A stretch of 64,000 nt of DNA from Devosia sp. (GCA_015234425.1 JADGNE010000033.1:1-64000); one strand, 5' to 3'; positions 54,553 through 64,000 are shown, counted from the stretch's first letter. The notes: a model not told the origin generated them from the sequence alone. A program made the numbers and translations.

Positions 54553-55760
54553 TGGCCACCGGCTTGCAGCTCCTGCAGGCAGTGCGGCAGGCGGCCAGTG
54601 GTGACCGCTTGTTGCGCTATCAGGGCATGGGCGAGACAATCGGCCTGGCCCGATCGGCAAGCACGATTCGCGACGCCCTTGACCGCATCGCCCCGCTTTG
54701 GCCGCGGGCAGAGGCGTCTCACCCTGCCCGCATCCGCGTCTCCGGTCGACCCGGCAAATTTCGCCTGGCCTCGCCCTGGCTGGAGGAGGAGCAGACGGCC
54801 GAGAGCGAGACCTCGGCCGCCTGTGCGCTCCTCGTGGAAATGGCCCGCTCCTGGCTTCATGCCCATCCCGGCATGCTTTGCCTCCACTGCGCCGCCTTTG
54901 AAGCCAATGGCCGGCTGATCATATTGGCCGGCACCAATCGCGCTGGCAAAAGCACGCTGGCGGCCGCCTTGGGCGCTGCAGGGGCACGCCTTTATTGCGA
55001 CGACATGCTTCCGCTGACCGCTGAGGGCGCTGGTATTGCCTTCGGTATACCCCCGCGCCTGCGGCTCCCCGTTCCCCCGGCACTGGAGGGAAGTCTGGCG
55101 GCAGAGGCGGCACGGGATCTGGTCTCGGCGGACGAGCGCTACGGCTATACGAGCCCGACAAATCTTGCGCCGCATGGTGCGACTGCCCCATTGGGCGGCA
55201 TTGTTCTCATCGATCGCGCCGACACAGGGGCCCCGGATTTTTACCACGTGGAGCGCAGCGAAGCCCTTTCGCAATTGCTGCTGCGCAATCTACACCGTGA
55301 CATCGGCGCAAAAGCAACGATCGATCGATTGCTCGACATTGCCGGATCAGTGCCGGTGATCCGCATGCAATATGCCGAACTTGACGCCGCTGTCGCAGAA
55401 CTCCTCCGGCTCGATCCCGATGATTGGCCGCGGGGCAAGCCGGCGCCAGCCAAGGATTGGTCTTCGGAGCATAAGGAAGACCTTGTGGCGCCCGCCGCCG
55501 AATTCATTCGTAGCGCCGGCGTCCAAGTGCGCGAAGTTGACGGGGAAGTCTTTGCTGTCGATCCCGAAAGCGAGGAAATCTTTCGCCTCAATGCGATTGC
55601 CGCAATCGTCTGGGACATGTTCGGTGAGCCGACCAGCCTGGAGGCAGCGGTCGAGCTTTTGGCGGAAGCCTATCCGGATCAGGATCAGGAGGTCATACGC
55701 CGCGGCGTAGAAAGATTGATGGCGGCATTGCTCGAGCGGGGATTGATCGGGCCTCTTTGA
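54552..55760 (+). CDS. HPr-kinase-like protein fused to a PqqD-like domain
   Basis: 402 residues. The central part matches the HPr kinase core: LHCAAF (111-116), Walker A GTNRAGKST (127-135) and Asp pair CDDMLPL (149-155). The C-terminal part (about 322-402: VREVDGEVFAVDPESEEIFRLNAIAAIVWDMF, then RLMAALLERGLIGPL) is PqqD-like, a fold that binds leader peptides in RiPP pathways. The fusion suggests that the kinase is steered to a peptide by a leader. Start overlaps the peptide gene stop (TGATG), so they are likely coupled. No phosphorylation target is proven. Confidence 0.85.
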   Translation: MATGLQLLQAVRQAASGDRLLRYQGMGETIGLARSASTIRDALDRIAPLWPRAEASHPARIRVSGRPGKFRLASPWLEEEQTAESETSAACALLVEMARSWLHAHPGMLCLHCAAFEANGRLIILAGTNRAGKSTLAAALGAAGARLYCDDMLPLTAEGAGIAFGIPPRLRLPVPPALEGSLAAEAARDLVSADERYGYTSPTNLAPHGATAPLGGIVLIDRADTGAPDFYHVERSEALSQLLLRNLHRDIGAKATIDRLLDIAGSVPVIRMQYAELDAAVAELLRLDPDDWPRGKPAPAKDWSSEHKEDLVAPAAEFIRSAGVQVREVDGEVFAVDPESEEIFRLNAIAAIVWDMFGEPTSLEAAVELLAEAYPDQDQEVIRRGVERLMAALLERGLIGPL

Positions 55761-55815
55761 CCCCTTGCAATGGAGCGGCCAGCTCTTACCTTGCTGGGAC
55801 AAGAGGAATCTCGCC

Positions 55816-57267
55816 TTGCCACAGCCGCCGACCAAGCTCACCGACGAACTGGGCATCGCCCTCTCCAATCTGGCCGATAACGCGACGGGCGTGCTTACCC
55901 CGACCCTGAGGCTCGGGGTGACAGGGCTGAGCCGGGCGGGCAAGACCATTTTCATCACCGCGCTGGTGCATAATCTGCTGACCCAGGGTCGGCTGCCGGG
56001 CTTTGCGCCGCTGGCCGAGGGGCGGTTCATCGGCGCGCGGCTGGCCGAATATCCTGATGCCACGATCCCCCGATTTGCCTATGAGCAGCATCTGGCAACG
56101 CTCACCGGCAATCCGCCGACCTGGCCGGAAGGCACCAAGCGCATCTCGCAGTTAAGGCTGGTGCTGAAATTCCAGTCGGCGAAATGGTGGTCCGGCATGC
56201 GTGGGCCGGCCACGCTCAATCTCGACATTGTCGACTATCCCGGCGAGTGGCTGCTGGACCTGCCGCTACTCGGCCTCTCCTTTGCCGAATGGAGCAAGGA
56301 TGCGCTGACCCGCGCCAATCTGCCCAGCCACCTGGCCGAAGCCTCGGATTTCCTGGCCGAACTCGACAAGACCGATGTGAAGGGTCAGGCGACCGATATT
56401 CTGGCCGAGCATCTGGCCGGAGCCTTCACCACTTACCTCCGCCGCAGCCGCGAACATGGCGCACTCGAAACCCTGCCGCCGGGGCGCTTCCTGCTGCCGG
56501 GTGATCTCGAGGGCTCGCCGGCGCTGACCTTTGCGCCCCTGCCCTTGCCGGCCGGAGACATTCCGCGCGGAAGCCTCTACCGTATGCTCGAGCAGCGATA
56601 TGAGGCCTATAAGGACCGGATTGTCCGCCCGTTCTTCCGGGACCATTTTGCGCGGCTGGACCGGCAGGTGGTGCTGGTCGATACGCTGCGGGCGCTCAAT
56701 GCCGGACCGGGCGCGGTGAGCGATCTTGAAACGGCGCTGACCGCCGTGCTCGCCTGCTTCCGACAGGGCGAGGCCAATCCGCTGCTGCGGCCGTTTACGC
56801 GCCGGATCGACCGCATCCTCTTTGCCGCCACGAAGGCGGATCACGTGCATCACACGAGCCACGACAAGCTCGAGGCCATCCTCAACCGGCTGGTGTCGAA
56901 CGCCACCAAGCGCGCCCGCTTTGCCGGAACCGAGACCAGATCCATCGCCATGGCGGGCATTCGCGCCACCAGCGAAGGCACGATCCGCGAGGGGGGGGAA
57001 ATGCTGCCGACCCTGATCGGAACGCCAATCGCCGGCGAGGAGCTCGACGGGACCGTTTACGACGGCAAGACCGAAATCGCCTTGTTCCCTGGGGACTTGC
57101 CGGCAAAGCCGGATTCATTGTTCGAGGACGGCAGCCCGGTCGAACTGAACTTTTTGCGGTTCACGCCGCCGCAAAGGCTTGAGCGCAATGCGGCCGGTGA
57201 CCCCGTCCTGCCCCATATCCGGCTGGATCGAGCGATAGACTATCTCATCGGAGACTGGATGGCATGA
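55816..57267 (+). CDS. YcjX family P-loop protein
   Basis: 483-residue GTPase-like protein of the YcjX/DUF463 family. Walker A GLSRAGKT (37-44), NLDIVDYPGEWLLDLPLLG (switch/Walker B region) and ILFAATKADHVHHTSHDKLE (NKxD-like). E. coli ycjX pairs with ycjF in the phage-shock region; the role is unknown. The start is taken as TTG at 55816, with AGAGGA eight bases before; other starts are possible. Overlaps the next gene by four bases. Confidence 0.85.
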   Translation: MPQPPTKLTDELGIALSNLADNATGVLTPTLRLGVTGLSRAGKTIFITALVHNLLTQGRLPGFAPLAEGRFIGARLAEYPDATIPRFAYEQHLATLTGNPPTWPEGTKRISQLRLVLKFQSAKWWSGMRGPATLNLDIVDYPGEWLLDLPLLGLSFAEWSKDALTRANLPSHLAEASDFLAELDKTDVKGQATDILAEHLAGAFTTYLRRSREHGALETLPPGRFLLPGDLEGSPALTFAPLPLPAGDIPRGSLYRMLEQRYEAYKDRIVRPFFRDHFARLDRQVVLVDTLRALNAGPGAVSDLETALTAVLACFRQGEANPLLRPFTRRIDRILFAATKADHVHHTSHDKLEAILNRLVSNATKRARFAGTETRSIAMAGIRATSEGTIREGGEMLPTLIGTPIAGEELDGTVYDGKTEIALFPGDLPAKPDSLFEDGSPVELNFLRFTPPQRLERNAAGDPVLPHIRLDRAIDYLIGDWMA

Positions 57268-58280
57268 AGCGTCCCGTTGCCCATACGATCGCGCCCGGCG
57301 CCGAAGCGACCGAGCCCGTGCGCGCCCCACGGGCCTTTACGCCCGAGCGTGCCGAGATCGTCGAAACCGCCTTCGAGCCCGAACCCGATCCGGAGCTGAT
57401 TACCCCGCCCCCGCGCCGCATGAGCTGGATCGGACGGGTCGCCTGGACCACAGGGGGGATTCTTGTATCCGCCGGCCTCGGGCTGGCAGCCGACCGACTG
57501 ATCCGCGACCTCTTCGCCAGCAATGAATATCTCGGCTGGATCGGCCTTGGTATTCTGGGTGCATTCCTCGTGGCCGTCGCGGCTCTGGTGTTCCGGGAAT
57601 TCCTGGCACTGCGCCGGCTGCGCGTGCTGGACTCGCTCAAGGCGGACGCGGCGCGTGCCACCGTCGAAAACGACCGCAAGCGGGCCGGGGCGGTCGTCGA
57701 CCACCTCCTCTCGGTCTATGCCAGCCGAGCGGACCTTGCCCGGGCCCGCGAAGAGGTTAGCCGTCATCTGCCCAATCTTTTCGATGGCGCCGAGGTTATC
57801 ACTCTCGCCGAACGGCAGCTCATGGCCCAGCTTGATGCCCGGGCCAAATCGCTGACGGCGGCCTCGGCGCGACGGGTGGCGCTGGTGACGGCAGTCTCGC
57901 CGCGCGCGCTGATCGACATCGCCTTCGTGATTTATGAGAGCATTCGCCTCGCCGGCTCGATTGCAGCCCTCTACGGGGCCCGTCCGGGGCTGTTTGGCTT
58001 CTTGAGGCTCACCGGAGCGGTCCTGTCGCATCTGGCCGTTACAGGTGGCCTGGTGCTGACGGACGGGATCGTCGAACAGCTGGTGGGCCAGGGCCTTGCG
58101 GCAAAGCTCTCGGCGCGGCTGGGCGAAGGCGTGGTCAATGGGCTGATGACCGTGCGCGTCGGCATCGCCGCCATGCGCGTCGTCCGCCCCATGCCCTTTG
58201 AAACCCTGCCCCAGCCCATGGTGCGGGATTTCATTCCCGAGCTGGTGAAGGTGACCCAGGACGCTGGGAAGTCGGCTTAG
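57264..58280 (+). CDS. YcjF-like (TIGR01620/DUF697) membrane protein
   Basis: 338-residue protein with two membrane segments (MSWIGRVAWTTGGILVSAGLGLAADRL; IGLGILGAFLVAVAALVFREFL) and the DUF697 C-terminal part (RRVALVTAVSPRALIDIAFVIYESIRLAGSIAALYG). It follows ycjX with an ATGA overlap, the usual pairing. Function unknown. Confidence 0.85.
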   Translation: MKRPVAHTIAPGAEATEPVRAPRAFTPERAEIVETAFEPEPDPELITPPPRRMSWIGRVAWTTGGILVSAGLGLAADRLIRDLFASNEYLGWIGLGILGAFLVAVAALVFREFLALRRLRVLDSLKADAARATVENDRKRAGAVVDHLLSVYASRADLARAREEVSRHLPNLFDGAEVITLAERQLMAQLDARAKSLTAASARRVALVTAVSPRALIDIAFVIYESIRLAGSIAALYGARPGLFGFLRLTGAVLSHLAVTGGLVLTDGIVEQLVGQGLAAKLSARLGEGVVNGLMTVRVGIAAMRVVRPMPFETLPQPMVRDFIPELVKVTQDAGKSA

Positions 58281-58333
58281 GCGCGGCGTCCCCTCTAGAC
58301 AGCCGGGTGGTGACGGTGAAATGGGGACAAATA

Positions 58334-58369
58334 GAAAACGCCCCGGGACGATTGTCCAAGGGCGTTTCA
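58334..58369 (-). terminator. terminator of the ferredoxin gene
   Basis: AAACGCCC / GGGCGTTT inverted repeat; on the minus strand it ends GGGCGTTTTC, about 25 bases past the stop codon. May also stop readthrough from ycjF. Confidence 0.7.
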
Positions 58370-58391
58370 AAACCTGCTGCACTGATTGGGA

Positions 58392-58712
58392 TCAGCCCTT
58401 CGCCGCGCTCGGGGCGAGGGTCAGCTTGAGGCCGTCGAGGGCGTCCGAGCAGAGGATCTGGCAGGAGAGGCGCGAGTTGGGCTTCACGTCGCCGACGCTG
58501 TCGAGCATATCTTCTTCTTCATCGCTCGGCGCGCCGACGGCATCGAGCCAGTCGCTGTCGACGTAGCAATGGCAGGTGGCGCAGCTCAAGGCGCCACCGC
58601 ACTCGGCCTTGATGTTGAGGCCCCAGTCCCGAATGACCTCCATCACGCGCCAGCCTTCAAGCCCTTCGAGCTCGTGCAGTTCGCCTGACTGGTCGGTAAC
58701 GATGATCTTCAT
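58392..58712 (-). CDS. [2Fe-2S] ferredoxin, adrenodoxin type
   Basis: 106-residue electron carrier. Cluster ligands are C38, C44 and C47 (AECGGALSCATCHCY) and C84 (RLSCQI), the C-x5-C-x2-C...C pattern of adrenodoxin-type ferredoxins. The ATG at 58712 gives MKIIVTDQSG. Upstream on the same strand is a thioredoxin-reductase-like NADP reductase, a natural donor. Confidence 0.92.
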   Translation of the reverse strand: MKIIVTDQSGELHELEGLEGWRVMEVIRDWGLNIKAECGGALSCATCHCYVDSDWLDAVGAPSDEEEDMLDSVGDVKPNSRLSCQILCSDALDGLKLTLAPSAAKG

Positions 58713-58782
58713 GGGTCGCTCCTCAACAGCGGGGATGGGGATAGCCAGATATCGCCCGGACGGCAAGGCTCTCGTCGATCGT

Positions 58783-58846
58783 CACCACCCGGCTCGTCCG
58801 GGTGGTCCATGCTTGAGATGGATTGCCGGGACAAGCCCGGCAATGA
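58783..58846. repeat. REP-like double palindrome
   Basis: Two hairpins: CACCACCCGG-CTCGT-CCGGGTGGTC (58783-58807) and ATTGCCGGG-ACAAG-CCCGGCAAT (58822-58844). The ATTGCCGGG...CCCGGCAATGACG type is a dispersed repeat of Hyphomicrobiales genomes. It separates the ferredoxin gene from the reductase gene. Confidence 0.75.
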
Positions 58847-58874
58847 CGATAGGACTGATGGGTCGGTGAAGACC

Positions 58875-59996
<1,122 letters not shown>

Positions 59997-60049
59997 TCAC
60001 CAGCGGCCCCGGCTTGCGCCCTAACGGCGACTAATCGGTTCCACTTAAC

Positions 60050-61324
60050 TCACGACACGCGGCGAAGGAAGGGGCGCGTGCCGAGTGGAATTTCGGTTAC
60101 CCCGACAGGCTGATAGAATACGGCCATTTCGGGCAAGCGGTTTTCGATCAGGGCCTGGCGGCTCGGCTCGTGGGTAACGACCAGCGCATTGAAGCCGCAG
60201 CGCCACATATGCGGAATCTGATCCTGAAGGACATCGCCTACGGCCCTGATTTCTCCGGCATATTTCAGGCGTTCGGCAAGGAGACGCGCGGTTGAATAGC
60301 CGCGACCATCGGTGAAGGACGGAAACTGGATCGCCACGGACGAAAAGCGGACGAGATCGTCGGCGACGGCCTCGATGCCTTCTCCCGGCGCGACAACAAG
60401 CCCCAGCGGATGAGGATTGGCAAGGAATTCGGCCCGGTTGGCCTGAAAGACAGCCAGCGGCACGTGGACATAGCGCGCCTCGGACGGGTTATCACCCTCC
60501 TCCCAGGCCTTGAACGGGTCGGCGATGAAGGCGCCGTCCTTCCACAGCGTATGGCGGTTTGCGGCTTTCATCGGATTGGCGATTGCCCCACTGAAATCAT
60601 AATGGATGCCGCATTCCTTCTTGTTGAGCCCCCGCCAGCGTCCGGCGCGCGGATCCTCGCCCTCGGCAACGATCGAGGTGCAGGGCGCGCAGCCGATGGA
60701 TTTGTAGCCTTTGGCATAGAGCGGATGCTCGGGCAGATTGTGCTTCTGGCGGTATTCGACGACGTCCGCATCGGTGAAATAGGCCAGCGGATTGACCTTG
60801 ATCCGGTCATCCGTGGTCAGCTCGAAATGCGGCAGCACACCGCGCTCCTTGGTCTGGTAGCGCTTGCGCCCGGTGACCCAGCCGCCAAACTGCTCGGTGA
60901 CCGGCTCGAGCGGTTCGGTCTTGCGGATATGGCAGCAGCTGTCGGGGTCCGTTTCCCAGAGATCGCCATTGGGGTCGAAGCGCTGGATATCAGCCGGATC
61001 GGGATGAATGGCGCGGACATTGATGAGGCCGAACTGCTTTTTCAGCGTCTCGACATAGTCCAGCGTCTCGGCGAAGTGTTTTCCGGTTTCGAGGAAATAG
61101 ACCGGTATGGACGGATCGACCTGGGCGACCATGTGCAGCAGCACAGCGGAGTCGGCGCCAAAGGACGACACGATGGCGAGATCGCCGGGGATGACTTCGG
61201 AGACGGCGTAGCGCAGCACGCCAACCGCATCCATCTCATCGAACATGCCATTGAGCGCGAGGATGCCGAGGGCCCGCAGCTTGTCATTGGCGACTGGCAA
61301 GGGGGCGAGTTTAGGCATTGCCAT
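60050..61324 (-). CDS. cysH: adenylyl-sulfate reductase CysH fused to DUF934
   Basis: 424 residues with two domains. The first (about 1-245) is CysH: FLETGKHFAETLDYV, cluster Cys pairs C130-C131 and C212/C215 (GCAPCT), and catalytic ECGIH (237-241). Two Cys pairs indicate a [4Fe-4S] APS reductase rather than the PAPS type. The second (about 258-424) is DUF934: VHVPLAVFQAN, LVRFSSVAIQFPSFTDGRGYSTARLLAERLKYAGEIRAVGDVLQDQI. DUF934 proteins are usually separate and linked to sulfite reduction. The ATG at 61324 is six bases from AAGGAGG and overlaps cysI by 14 bases. Confidence 0.9.
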   Translation of the reverse strand: MAMPKLAPLPVANDKLRALGILALNGMFDEMDAVGVLRYAVSEVIPGDLAIVSSFGADSAVLLHMVAQVDPSIPVYFLETGKHFAETLDYVETLKKQFGLINVRAIHPDPADIQRFDPNGDLWETDPDSCCHIRKTEPLEPVTEQFGGWVTGRKRYQTKERGVLPHFELTTDDRIKVNPLAYFTDADVVEYRQKHNLPEHPLYAKGYKSIGCAPCTSIVAEGEDPRAGRWRGLNKKECGIHYDFSGAIANPMKAANRHTLWKDGAFIADPFKAWEEGDNPSEARYVHVPLAVFQANRAEFLANPHPLGLVVAPGEGIEAVADDLVRFSSVAIQFPSFTDGRGYSTARLLAERLKYAGEIRAVGDVLQDQIPHMWRCGFNALVVTHEPSRQALIENRLPEMAVFYQPVGVTEIPLGTRPFLRRVS

Positions 61325-62969
61325 ACAACGCCTCCTTGAACGGGGCTTCGCCGAGGCGGCGGTAGGTGGCGAGGAAGGTTTCCTCCGCTCCCTGGCGCTG
61401 TGCGATGTAGAAATCGACGAGCTTCTCGATGGCGGCTGGAACGCGTTCGGCCTCAAAGCCCGGGCCGATGATCTTGCCCACGGCGGCGTTCTCGGTGGCA
61501 TCGCCGCCGAGCGTGATCTGATAGAGCTCACCGCCTTTTTTCTCGACGCCCAGAATGCCGATATGGCCGACATGGTGGTGGCCGCAGGCATTGATGCAGC
61601 CGGAAATCTTGATCTTGAGATCGCCGATTTCCTTCTGCCGTTCGGGCGCAGCGAAGGCTTCTGAAATTTCCTGCGCAATCGGGATCGAGCGGGCATTGGC
61701 CAGGGCGCAGAAGTCCAGCCCCGGGCAGCAAATCATGTCAGTGATGAGATTGTTGTTACCTTCGGCCAGACCATTGGCAACTAGCACGTCATAGACCGTA
61801 CGCAGATCGGCGATGGCGACGTGGGGCAGGACGAGGTTCTGCTCGTGGGTGACGCGCAGCTCATCGTAGGAATATTTCGCCGCGAGATCGGCCACCACGT
61901 CCATCTGGACGTCAGTGGCGTCGCCCGGTGCGCCGCCGATAGGCTTCAATGAAACCGTAACCGACGCGTAACCAGCCATGCGGTGCGGATGAAGATTATT
62001 GTCGAGCCAGCGGCCATATGCCGGGTCGATGATCGACTGATAAGCCACGTCGATGTTGTCGCCCGACCGGTCGGCGAAATCGGGGGGCGCGAAATAGGCA
62101 CTGATCCGGTCGAGTTCTTCCTGCGGCAGGGTCAGCACGCCGCCGCGCACTTCGGCGAACTCGGCTTCCACCTGTCCCTTGATGCTTTCGAGACCTTCTT
62201 CGTGCACGAGGATCTTGATGCGCGCCTTGTACTTGTTGTCCCGGCGACCATAGCGGTTGTAGACCCGCATGATGCTCTCGAGATAGGCGAGCAGATGCTC
62301 GTTGGGCACGAAGGCATTGATCAGCTTGGCGATCATCGGCGTGCGGCCGAGGCCGCCGCCAACCCAGACTTCCCAGCCGATCTCGCCTGCCCCGTTCGCA
62401 GCGGCCTGTAGGCCGATATCGTGGAAGCGAATGGCGGCGCGGTCATTTGGCGAGCCGGTGATGGCGATCTTGAACTTGCGCGGGAGGTAGGAGAACTCCG
62501 GGTGGAGGCTCGACCACTGGCGGAGGATTTCCGCGATTGGACGCGGATCGATGATCTCGTCGGCGGCAGCACCGGCGAACTGATCCGTCGTGACATTGCG
62601 GATGCAATTGCCCGAGGTCTGGATGGCGTGCATCTCGACCGAGGCCAGCTCCTCGAGGATTGCCGGAATATCCTTCAGCTTCGGCCAGTTGAACTGGATG
62701 TTCTGGCGCGTGGTGAAATGGCCATAGCCGCGGTCATAGGTGCGCGCGATATGGGCCAGCTTGTGCATCTGGCGCGAGTTCATCGTGCCGTAGGGCACGG
62801 CGATGCGCAGCATATAGGCGTGGAGCTGCAGATAGAGCCCATTCATCAGCCGCAGCGGCCGGAACTGGTCCTCGCTGAGTTCGCCTGAAAGGCGGCGCTT
62901 TACCTGATCGGCAAACTGCGCGGTGCGACCCATAACAAAGGCCGCGTCGAATTCGTCATATCGATACAT
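61311..62969 (-). CDS. cysI: sulfite/nitrite reductase CysI, ferredoxin-dependent type
   Basis: 552-residue haemoprotein subunit that reduces sulfite to sulfide. The siroheme/[4Fe-4S] ligands lie in CCPGLDFCALANA and SGCINACGHHHVGHIG. HFTTRQNIQFNWPKL and two ferrite reductase half-domains match the family. No cysJ flavoprotein is in view, so electrons probably come from ferredoxin. Start overlaps the DUF2849 gene by 14 bases. Confidence 0.93.
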   Translation of the reverse strand: MYRYDEFDAAFVMGRTAQFADQVKRRLSGELSEDQFRPLRLMNGLYLQLHAYMLRIAVPYGTMNSRQMHKLAHIARTYDRGYGHFTTRQNIQFNWPKLKDIPAILEELASVEMHAIQTSGNCIRNVTTDQFAGAAADEIIDPRPIAEILRQWSSLHPEFSYLPRKFKIAITGSPNDRAAIRFHDIGLQAAANGAGEIGWEVWVGGGLGRTPMIAKLINAFVPNEHLLAYLESIMRVYNRYGRRDNKYKARIKILVHEEGLESIKGQVEAEFAEVRGGVLTLPQEELDRISAYFAPPDFADRSGDNIDVAYQSIIDPAYGRWLDNNLHPHRMAGYASVTVSLKPIGGAPGDATDVQMDVVADLAAKYSYDELRVTHEQNLVLPHVAIADLRTVYDVLVANGLAEGNNNLITDMICCPGLDFCALANARSIPIAQEISEAFAAPERQKEIGDLKIKISGCINACGHHHVGHIGILGVEKKGGELYQITLGGDATENAAVGKIIGPGFEAERVPAAIEKLVDFYIAQRQGAEETFLATYRRLGEAPFKEALYGNA

Positions 62970-63279
62970 GACCGTCCTGATCCAGATGCTGGCGGTCGTA
63001 AGCCTGCCCGTTGAGAGTAAGAGGCGCGGTGGGACCCGCAGCCCGGATGCGTTCGCGCAGGCGGCGGGGCACGATCACCCCGTCGACCTGGTCGATTTCT
63101 TCGATTTCGACACCGACGATGCGGCCCGTCGCCTTGCTGGCGGCGATGGCGGCGTCTCGCCCCTCGACATCGTCCTTGCCGAAGAGGCGGGAGGCCTGAA
63201 GGTCCTCGCCCCAGACGCCATCGGCGCGCAGATAGACTGCCGCGCCCGAGACCAATTCATTGCCGGTGAGGATTTCCAT
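62956..63279 (-). CDS. DUF2849 protein of the cys operon
   Basis: 107 residues matching DUF2849: MEILTGNELVSGAAVYLRADGVWGEDLQASRLF and VVGVEIEEIDQVDGVIVPRRLRERIRAAGPT-type C-terminus. Always found between cysG and cysI in alphaproteobacteria; function unknown. The ATG at 63279 lies five bases from the cysG stop codon. Confidence 0.85.
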   Translation of the reverse strand: MEILTGNELVSGAAVYLRADGVWGEDLQASRLFGKDDVEGRDAAIAASKATGRIVGVEIEEIDQVDGVIVPRRLRERIRAAGPTAPLTLNGQAYDRQHLDQDGHVSI

Positions 63280-63284
63280 ATGCG

Positions 63285-64000
63285 TTACGCTACCTTGAAA
63301 CTGTTCTGGGCGGCGGCCGCTGTTGCGGACCAGTCGCCTGAGGCAATGGCGCGACCAATCAGGATCACCGCCGGGCCATCGGGAAAATCGACGACACCGT
63401 GCGCCACGGCGCCGAGCGTGCCGGAATAATTGCGGCTGTCGGCGCGGCCGGCATTGACCACGATGCCGATGGGCAGATCGGCCTTCGCGCCATGAGCGAG
63501 CAGACGGCCGGCCGTTTCGGCCGCGATAGACTTGCCCATATAGAGCGCCAGCGTCAGGCCGGACTGTGCCAGCGCCGCCCAATGGGCGAGTTCGCCATCG
63601 TCCGCGCCATGGGCCGTTGCCATGACAAAGCCGCTCGAGACTTTTCGCAGTGTAACCGGCGTGGCGGTGTCGGCAGCCGCTGCCAGTGCAGCGCTCACGC
63701 CCGGCACGATCTCATAGGCAAAGCCTGCCTTTCGCAGCGCGGCGATCTCTTCACCAGCCCGCCCAAAAATCATCGGATCGCCGGACTTGAGCCGGGCCAC
63801 CTTCTTGCCTTCGCCAGCCAGGCGCACGAGGAGCGTGTTGATCTGCGCCTGGGTGAAGGAATGATGACCCTTGGCCTTGCCGACAGAGATCTGCTCGGCG
63901 TCGCGACGGCCCATCTCAACGACGGCTGCGGGAACAAGTTGGTCGTGAACGATAACATCGGCCTGCTGCAGCAGGCGCTGGGCGCGCAGGGTGAGCAGAT
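63285..64000 (-). CDS. cysG: siroheme synthase / uroporphyrinogen-III C-methyltransferase, partial
   Basis: C-terminal 238 residues of a SAM-dependent methyltransferase that makes precorrin-2 for siroheme, the CysI cofactor. Present are VGKAKGHHSFTQAQINTLLVRLAGEGKKVARLKSGDPMIFGRAGEEI and YEIVPGVSAALAAAADTATPVTLRKVS. The N-terminal part lies beyond the right edge, so whether the dehydrogenase/chelatase half is fused cannot be seen. Upstream member of the cys operon. Confidence 0.9.
   Translation of the reverse strand, partial: LLTLRAQRLLQQADVIVHDQLVPAAVVEMGRRDAEQISVGKAKGHHSFTQAQINTLLVRLAGEGKKVARLKSGDPMIFGRAGEEIAALRKAGFAYEIVPGVSAALAAAADTATPVTLRKVSSGFVMATAHGADDGELAHWAALAQSGLTLALYMGKSIAAETAGRLLAHGAKADLPIGIVVNAGRADSRNYSGTLGAVAHGVVDFPDGPAVILIGRAIASGDWSATAAAAQNSFKVA

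Noticed and set aside
61325-61696. N-terminal extension of cysH into cysI
   Set aside because: These codons are an out-of-frame reading of cysI. The ATG at 61324 has a perfect AAGGAGG.

Overview
The window is a GC-rich stretch of an alphaproteobacterial chromosome, most likely from the Hyphomicrobiales and resembling Devosia or a close relative. The lineage call rests on flbT, flaF and fliX, on a cckA-type hybrid kinase beside flagellar genes, on CtrA-like boxes (TTAA-N7-TTAA), on MotE and a DUF6468 gene in a fliL-fliM operon, and on REP-like palindromes typical of this order. The genus is an inference. No tRNA, rRNA, CRISPR array, insertion sequence or prophage was seen.

Layout. 1-15.4 kb is housekeeping and metabolism: the 5' part of rpsD, an MFS exporter, a TrmJ-like RNA methyltransferase, two GNAT acetyltransferases, a GFA-type zinc protein, a TfoX-N protein, icd, a GDPD-type phosphodiesterase, a DMT permease, alaS, recA with a LexA-like box, an araD1-type gene with an aldo/keto reductase, and a DUF2237 gene. 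15.5-49.3 kb is a large flagellar region: cckA; flhB-fliR-fliQ and fliE-flgC-flgB; fliO-fliP; a 1116-residue exported repeat protein; fliL-fliM-DUF6468-motE; flgF-flgG-flgA-flgH; fliX; flgI-flgJ-flgN; two near-identical flagellins; flbT-flaF; and flgE-flgK-flgL. A glycine-zipper mini-protein, an M32 carboxypeptidase, a YciI protein and dksA lie inside it.

Regulation of the flagellar region looks Caulobacter-like. Early operons carry CtrA-like boxes, perfect at flgB/fliO and fliX and one mismatch away at fliL and the repeat protein. Three later operons (flgF, flgI, flgE) carry good sigma-54 -24/-12 elements. Both flagellin mRNAs have an identical leader whose outer stem would cover the ribosome binding site, a plausible target for FlbT/FlaF.

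49.6-51.4 kb holds an unknown P-loop ATPase and metA. 51.4-55.8 kb is the most interesting locus: an ECF sigma factor and membrane anti-sigma factor, diverging from a Tat-type subtilisin, a Ser/Tyr-rich 103-residue Tat-type peptide, and an HPr-kinase-like protein fused to a C-terminal PqqD-like domain. Three matching ECF promoters (GGAATAA-N14/15-CGTC) tie these genes together, and the subtilisin and peptide share a leader. This looks like an ECF-controlled peptide modification and export system.

55.8-58.3 kb encodes a YcjX/YcjF-like pair. 58.4-64 kb holds a 2Fe-2S ferredoxin, a thioredoxin-reductase-like ferredoxin/flavodoxin NADP reductase, and an overlapping assimilatory sulfate operon: cysG (cut by the window edge), DUF2849, cysI, and a cysH-DUF934 fusion.
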